Shown piece by piece: positions 33,042 through 37,331 of a stretch of DNA of 37,331 nucleotides (position 1 is the stretch's first letter; every line of letters begins with the position of its first letter). The position numbers and the translations under genes were made by a program. The notes beneath the pieces were generated by a model. That model saw only the letters and a list, made by a program, of their open reading frames with translations. It ran no database searches and was not told the origin of the DNA. Origin of the DNA: Mycoemilia scoparia (Eukaryota; Kickxellomycota; Kickxellomycetes; Kickxellales; Kickxellaceae); NCBI GenBank assembly GCA_027575805.1, contig JANBPU010000159.1:1-37331 (forward strand). Reading direction: 5' to 3'.

Positions 33042-34220
33042 ATCCATGCACATAGTTGTATATCTTTTTTCACTGGCTTATAGAGGCTTGTATAATAAGT
33101 ATCTGATATTGTTGTTATTAACAGAGTTAAATATAGCAACACGCTTACAGCAAGAGCGTCAGGCACTCACACACACATACTTGACTGGTGGTAGTATATG
33201 TTATTAACTTGTTCATAGCAGGCATCCATAATATAGGATTATTCATACTACTCGATACATTATTTATTCAAAATATGTTGAAGCTTTGTACATTAGTCAG
33301 ACAGTTTGTTATTTATCAAATAAAGCAAACCCCAACCAAACAATTATAATTAGAGAGATTAGAAAACAGAATTTATATAAGTTGGATAAGATAAACACCG
33401 TAATTTCATTTTGCTATTACACAAGAGTACCACCAACAAGTCCGTTATTCAAAGAACAAAATATATTAAGATCCGAAATTTATTTCTAAAGTGTAATGGT
33501 GATGTTGCAGATCACCTCCACTGTCATTATAATTTCGCTTTGCTCTACTATTAAACCATGCAATGCCATTGTTGTTTCCTTCACTGCTTTGTTGCATATC
33601 CACCAGTAGTTAGAAGATACTATTTGTCATTGTTATCGAGATTATAAATATAGAAGCTATGGATGATACATATCTTGTGGTTTATTAGCTATGTAAATAC
33701 ATATACATACAAAGCTTGCTCACATATACGAAGCCAAACAAGTGTGTATATATGTCAAATAAGTCATATCTATATAAATAGATATTATTGTTGAGAATGC
33801 CACTAATATCTTTGTTTCTATTAATCAAAGACATTCGATCAAATAATAATGATAGTTAAACAGAAAAGAATTTCATGCCTAATTCAAAAATAAGCCAACT
33901 TTCTAATCACACTCATAAAAAGAATATAATTACCTAAAATTCTCACGTTGCTGTCATTTTTAAAGTGCAAATTTCCAACAATAATGATGATAATTACTCA
34001 AAGGTTGTTGCTTATTTATACTTTTGGGCAGGACATATTTTACCAACTGCACTATGATGATATAAATATAATGATTATAAAGAATTGTTTTTGAAATTGA
34101 AATTTAAAGTGAAAACAACATAATACATATTGGCACACATACAACAAATGAAAATGAAATGGAATAACCAGTTATGAATGTCAAAGCGATGTTCATGAGA
34201 AAAACAATAGTGCAGGCTGG

Positions 34221-36811
34221 TCAATTATTTGTTGTTGCTGTCCTTCTGCGCTTTCTGGTCTTCTTTGGAGACTTTGCCTTAGAGGCAGTGGCACTAGCAT
34301 CATTGCTTATACCAAAGATATCAGATAGCCTCGATCGAATTTCATCTGATTTCTCTAAACGAAAATCATCTTTATCTGCAAGGAAAAGTTGTACTGAAAT
34401 TCCGCCACCAAAGAGGGTTTCATAACATTCAAAAAGTAGCTTGGTAATTTCGCTATCGATATTCTTTTCTTGGACTGAGAAGCAGCTCATTGAAAATGCA
34501 CTGAATGACAACAAACTCTTTGCTCTTTCCAATGGATATTGTTCAATATGAGAATAGTTCCAATAGGGATTTTTGTCAATTGATTTCCCCCCAGAATATA
34601 CCCTTGCAACTGAATAGGCCATGTCATTGAAATTCGATTCATCATCATCCAGCCATGATCTGCCCTCAAACATTCTAAGCATCCTTATGCTCATAAAAGG
34701 TGTTGTTCCTGTAATCTGGAAATCTTCATGGCTCAAATGTTTAGATTTGGGGTTTTTGGCAAAGGCATAACCCCAATCTATTACTGTGACAATATCTTGG
34801 CCTGTAACTTGGTCATATCTTACTATTATATTTGCTGCTGATATATCACGATGAAGGATACCAAACTTTTCAGTATCAATTATCACGCCATGGACCATAC
34901 CAAAAATAGACCTGATTCGTTCTGCATTGAGTCCACCATCATAAGCTATCCTGACTAAGTATTCATCCACTGGAATACCATAGTCAGGAAATACCATGAT
35001 CTCACATTTGAATTCATGATGAGATCCAAGTTTCCTGGTATAGTATGGTTGGGAGATACTCTTGTTCTTTACTACTGCTAGGCTTTTGAGTATATCAATC
35101 TCGGTTTGCATCCTTCTATTATATTGTTGCAGGTTGAACTTTACAAAGACCTTTATTGCTTGAATATCACTGCTCTGTATTGAAATGGGGGTTTCACTTG
35201 TGGCTCTAGTAACCCATATAGCTCTTCCCTGAAGCTTTCTTGGTGACTGGAATGGCTGTATGTTCTTCAGGATCAGTGCATCGTGTTTCTTATCATCATC
35301 AAAACCACTTAATGGAATCTTGGAATTGCCCTTGTTGAGAATTAGCATTCTTGAAGGACCTGGTGGTTTTGGGAATATAAGACCCAGATCTTGTTCTGAG
35401 AGCATGGTGGTGAACAACAGGGTTGTTATTCCTTCAAGGATCATTTTAGAATCCTCTGTGCTATTAGATGGAATGATTGGACCTGCTTTTGCCATACTTA
35501 TTATTTCACCTCTGTCCCAGTATGTCAAGTACAAAGTGTCTCTCATCACTACCAAAGCCAAGACAAACTTCCTTGGCATGGCCGACCAGCACCTTTGGAC
35601 ATAATTACTACACTGAGCCAAATTTGGGATAGTTGGCTCAGTATCTCTAGTCTTGACTTCAAGGATTGATGCAAGGTAGCGCCATTCCATCCTCTCAATA
35701 CCTTTACACTGAAGTGCACCATCAGGTTTAATCGAACTCCCGATAACTGCACGATTTCCACCAATAGCCCACTCAAGTTTAACATCAAGCCCTATACTTT
35801 TGGCTTCAGCAGACATGACCTCATTGACTACTATCAAGGCATTTTCGATTTTTTTTTCAGGACGGATATTTGGTTGATTTAGAGCCTTGTCAATTTCACT
35901 CTGTTTTTTGCGAATAGCATTCACACAAGCCTCCACATCATCGATCTTGGTTTCCCTGAATTGGTTAAACCTTTTCCCTAGCCCACATCGTTCCCAAATT
36001 GCTTGGCAGATTGTAACCTCAACTTTTCCTTCTATCTGGCTTTCGAGCTCCTTTTGAGCATCTTTACTCTTCATTTTTTTCAAATCACTTTTTGGACCTC
36101 GATTTGGGGTGCATCCTATGCTCTCTACTCTTTGTGGTTTAGTCGCTATATGTTTTGATTTTTGTAAAATGATACTTTTAGCTGTTGTATATATTTACAC
36201 TTTCATCTATATATTATTCGGCTTTACCTGGTGTTTTTATAGGCGTCTCTGGGGGCACAGCAAATTCGATTGCTTTTTTAGATATTATATCATTTTCCTG
36301 GTAAATATATAGAACGGTGTTTTTATTAAAGATGATATTGCTATATAACAACTACAAATGGCCATCTCACTTTGTCATTACTATGGTGGTTATATAACTT
36401 ACTTTTGAGCAGAGGCGATGTATGGTTGGCTGGTTGGATTTTTTTAGCATTTTCAAAATACGGTTTAGAAACCATTTTTCGTGTTTGATTGTTCCATATT
36501 TTAAAAGCAAAAGCAATGCTTTTAAAGAGGAGCCGGGGTCTTCTAAAGTGTCAAACCCATCAATTTCATCAACATTACCAACTCTGTCGAATATAGAGTC
36601 AATAACCATACCAACAGTCTTGGACCTTGCAGTTATTGCCGCATTACAGATTTTATGATATAATTCTACATCATTTTCTATATTTCAATATAAAAATGTT
36701 AGATAACAAGATGACGGTGGTAGCGTATGTGTGGACTGGTAGATACATCAGCAAACAGTATCATCATTAGACTCGAAACATACCTTCGGTTTCATTTGGA
36801 TTTTCAGGCAT
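34221..36811 (-). CDS. FunK1-type fungal protein kinase with an N-terminal PD-(D/E)XK-like segment
   Basis: Four exons in transcript order, 36811-36784, 36677-36403, 36297-36228 and 36145-34221, join in frame to 765 aa; introns are 106, 105 and 82 bp. The long last exon alone would give 617 aa from an internal ATG at 36074, but it is open further upstream to a TATAG acceptor, and three earlier exons with clean splice sites fit it. Residues 1-130 are an uncharacterised, partly helical region. Residues about 240-300 hold PDGALQ (D266) and LEVKT (E287, K289), a D-x20-E-x-K pattern typical of PD-(D/E)XK nuclease folds. The kinase domain (about 415-690) has LHRDISAANIIV (catalytic D558), VIDWGYA (D581, DWG for DFG) and GTTPFMSIRML. 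FunK1 kinases are an expanded fungal family of mostly unknown role. The tail is basic (PKKTRKRRRTATT), a likely nuclear signal. Confidence 0.85.
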
Positions 36812-37331
36812 TGTGGAAATTTATAATCGAATAAAAAGAAAATTGAAAAGAAGGCTTGGCCTGAAAAAGCACCTTGGGCGAAATAACTATAAAATAATAT
36901 TTATAATGCTAGGCTTCAATGAAACAATGCAGATCAATTTGTTTGATTGGTTGTGGGCTGTTTATTTTTGAAGTTTTGGTTAACGACTATAAAACATAAT
37001 AATGCTATTGATAATTCCCTTTTGGAAGTTAAGATCAAATTATCGTCAACATTGCTTGATGTAATTACAATATTGTCGAATTTTTTTATCTCTCTCATGC
37101 ATTCTCTCGATCTGTCTTTGACAAAAATAATTTCCCAGAAGCTCTTGTTAAATAATGATATATGGTTGGGCCAAAATCCAAGGACGTCCATTCCTGTCTA
37201 TTCCTTCACAACTGATAACTAGTGAAATCCCACTATATATAATCTCCAGAATGCGCAAGACATAGAACTAAACGATTATTGAAGGGATCGTGGGAGCATG
37301 CACTATGATAGCTATTAAAATATATAATAAT
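36812..37331. other. Upstream region of the FunK1 gene
   Basis: AT-rich DNA upstream of the kinase start contains one weak minus-strand ORF (36934-37191). A TTATTTTTGAAG string near 36961 resembles a MITE end but is too short to call. Confidence 0.4.
36934..37191 (-). CDS. Small hypothetical protein, weakly supported
   Basis: This 85-codon ORF starts at an ATG at 37191. About 50 bp upstream on the same strand lies an ATTATATATAG sequence that could serve as a TATA box. The N-terminal part (MDVLGFWPNHISLFNKS) and the following KDRSRECMREIKKFDN have mixed composition, better than random AT-rich DNA, but the antisense frame is also open (36947-37222). No domain is recognised. It could be an unlinked small gene or a relic. 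Confidence 0.25.
   Translation of the reverse strand: MDVLGFWPNHISLFNKSFWEIIFVKDRSRECMREIKKFDNIVITSSNVDDNLILTSKRELSIALLCFIVVNQNFKNKQPTTNQTN

Larger units (their letters stand above)
31794..34220. other. AT-rich intergenic region with exon-like fragments and MITE sequence
   Basis: This 2.4 kb is very AT-rich. It contains MITE copy E (32373-32494), a solo MITE end (33012-33041) and two short minus-strand open stretches with coding-like composition, ending at 32811 and 33466 (see findings). No complete gene could be built. The plus ORF 32021-32206 lacks motifs and a supported start. Confidence 0.45.

Noticed and set aside
36961..36972. TTTATTTTTGAAG-like string resembling a MITE end
   Set aside because: Only about 12 bases match and neither the interior block nor a partner end is nearby.

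Overview
The window is nuclear DNA of a filamentous, probably early-diverging fungus. The evidence is short GT-AG introns (mostly 78-157 bp, donors such as GTAAGT and GTATGT, one perfect TACTAAC branch site), a secreted GH81 beta-1,3-glucanase, a two-domain FEX fluoride exporter, a FunK1-type kinase, a Mediator subunit, and AT-rich intergenic DNA carrying small non-autonomous repeats. Kickxellomycotina- or Mucoromycota-like is a guess; nothing here fixes the lineage. I found no tRNA, rRNA, CRISPR array or autonomous transposon.

Layout. 1-1692: AT-rich DNA with no supported gene. 1693-2769 (+): peroxisomal acyl-CoA thioesterase. 3710-4777 (+): purine nucleoside phosphorylase, one intron. 5156-7425 (+): NSUN5/Rcm1 rRNA m5C methyltransferase, nine exons. 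7580-8910 (+): FEX fluoride exporter. 9199-11092 (-): choline/ethanolamine kinase. 12483-14108 (+): F-actin capping protein alpha, eight exons. 15399-22250 (-): Mediator subunit 12, 2283 aa, no intron. 23222-23730 (+): small BRI3-like membrane protein. 24078-26195 (-): GH81 endo-beta-1,3-glucanase. 26764-27291 (-): weak two-exon candidate. 28739-29785 (-): an RS-domain protein whose last four-exon stretch encodes a complete Hub1/UBL5 ubiquitin-like domain. 30078-31793 (-): F-box/LRR protein. 34221-36811 (-): FunK1 kinase with an N-terminal PD-(D/E)XK-like segment. 36934-37191 (-): weak small ORF.

Most genes are unrelated housekeeping functions rather than a cluster: lipid turnover (thioesterase, choline kinase), purine salvage, ribosome modification, fluoride resistance, actin capping, transcription, splicing, wall remodelling and ubiquitin ligation. 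Exon joins were made by hand from splice signals and family conservation; every join in the main genes keeps frame.

The most notable item is the RS-Hub1 fusion. Next are the FunK1 gene (four exons, intact kinase motifs, nuclease-like D-E-x-K pattern) and two families of short dispersed repeats. One repeat family is a MITE of about 105-125 bp with TATGGGTAATAATTTTTGAAG-like ends (five copies plus a solo end). The other is a 65-bp element seen three times, once directly beside a MITE.
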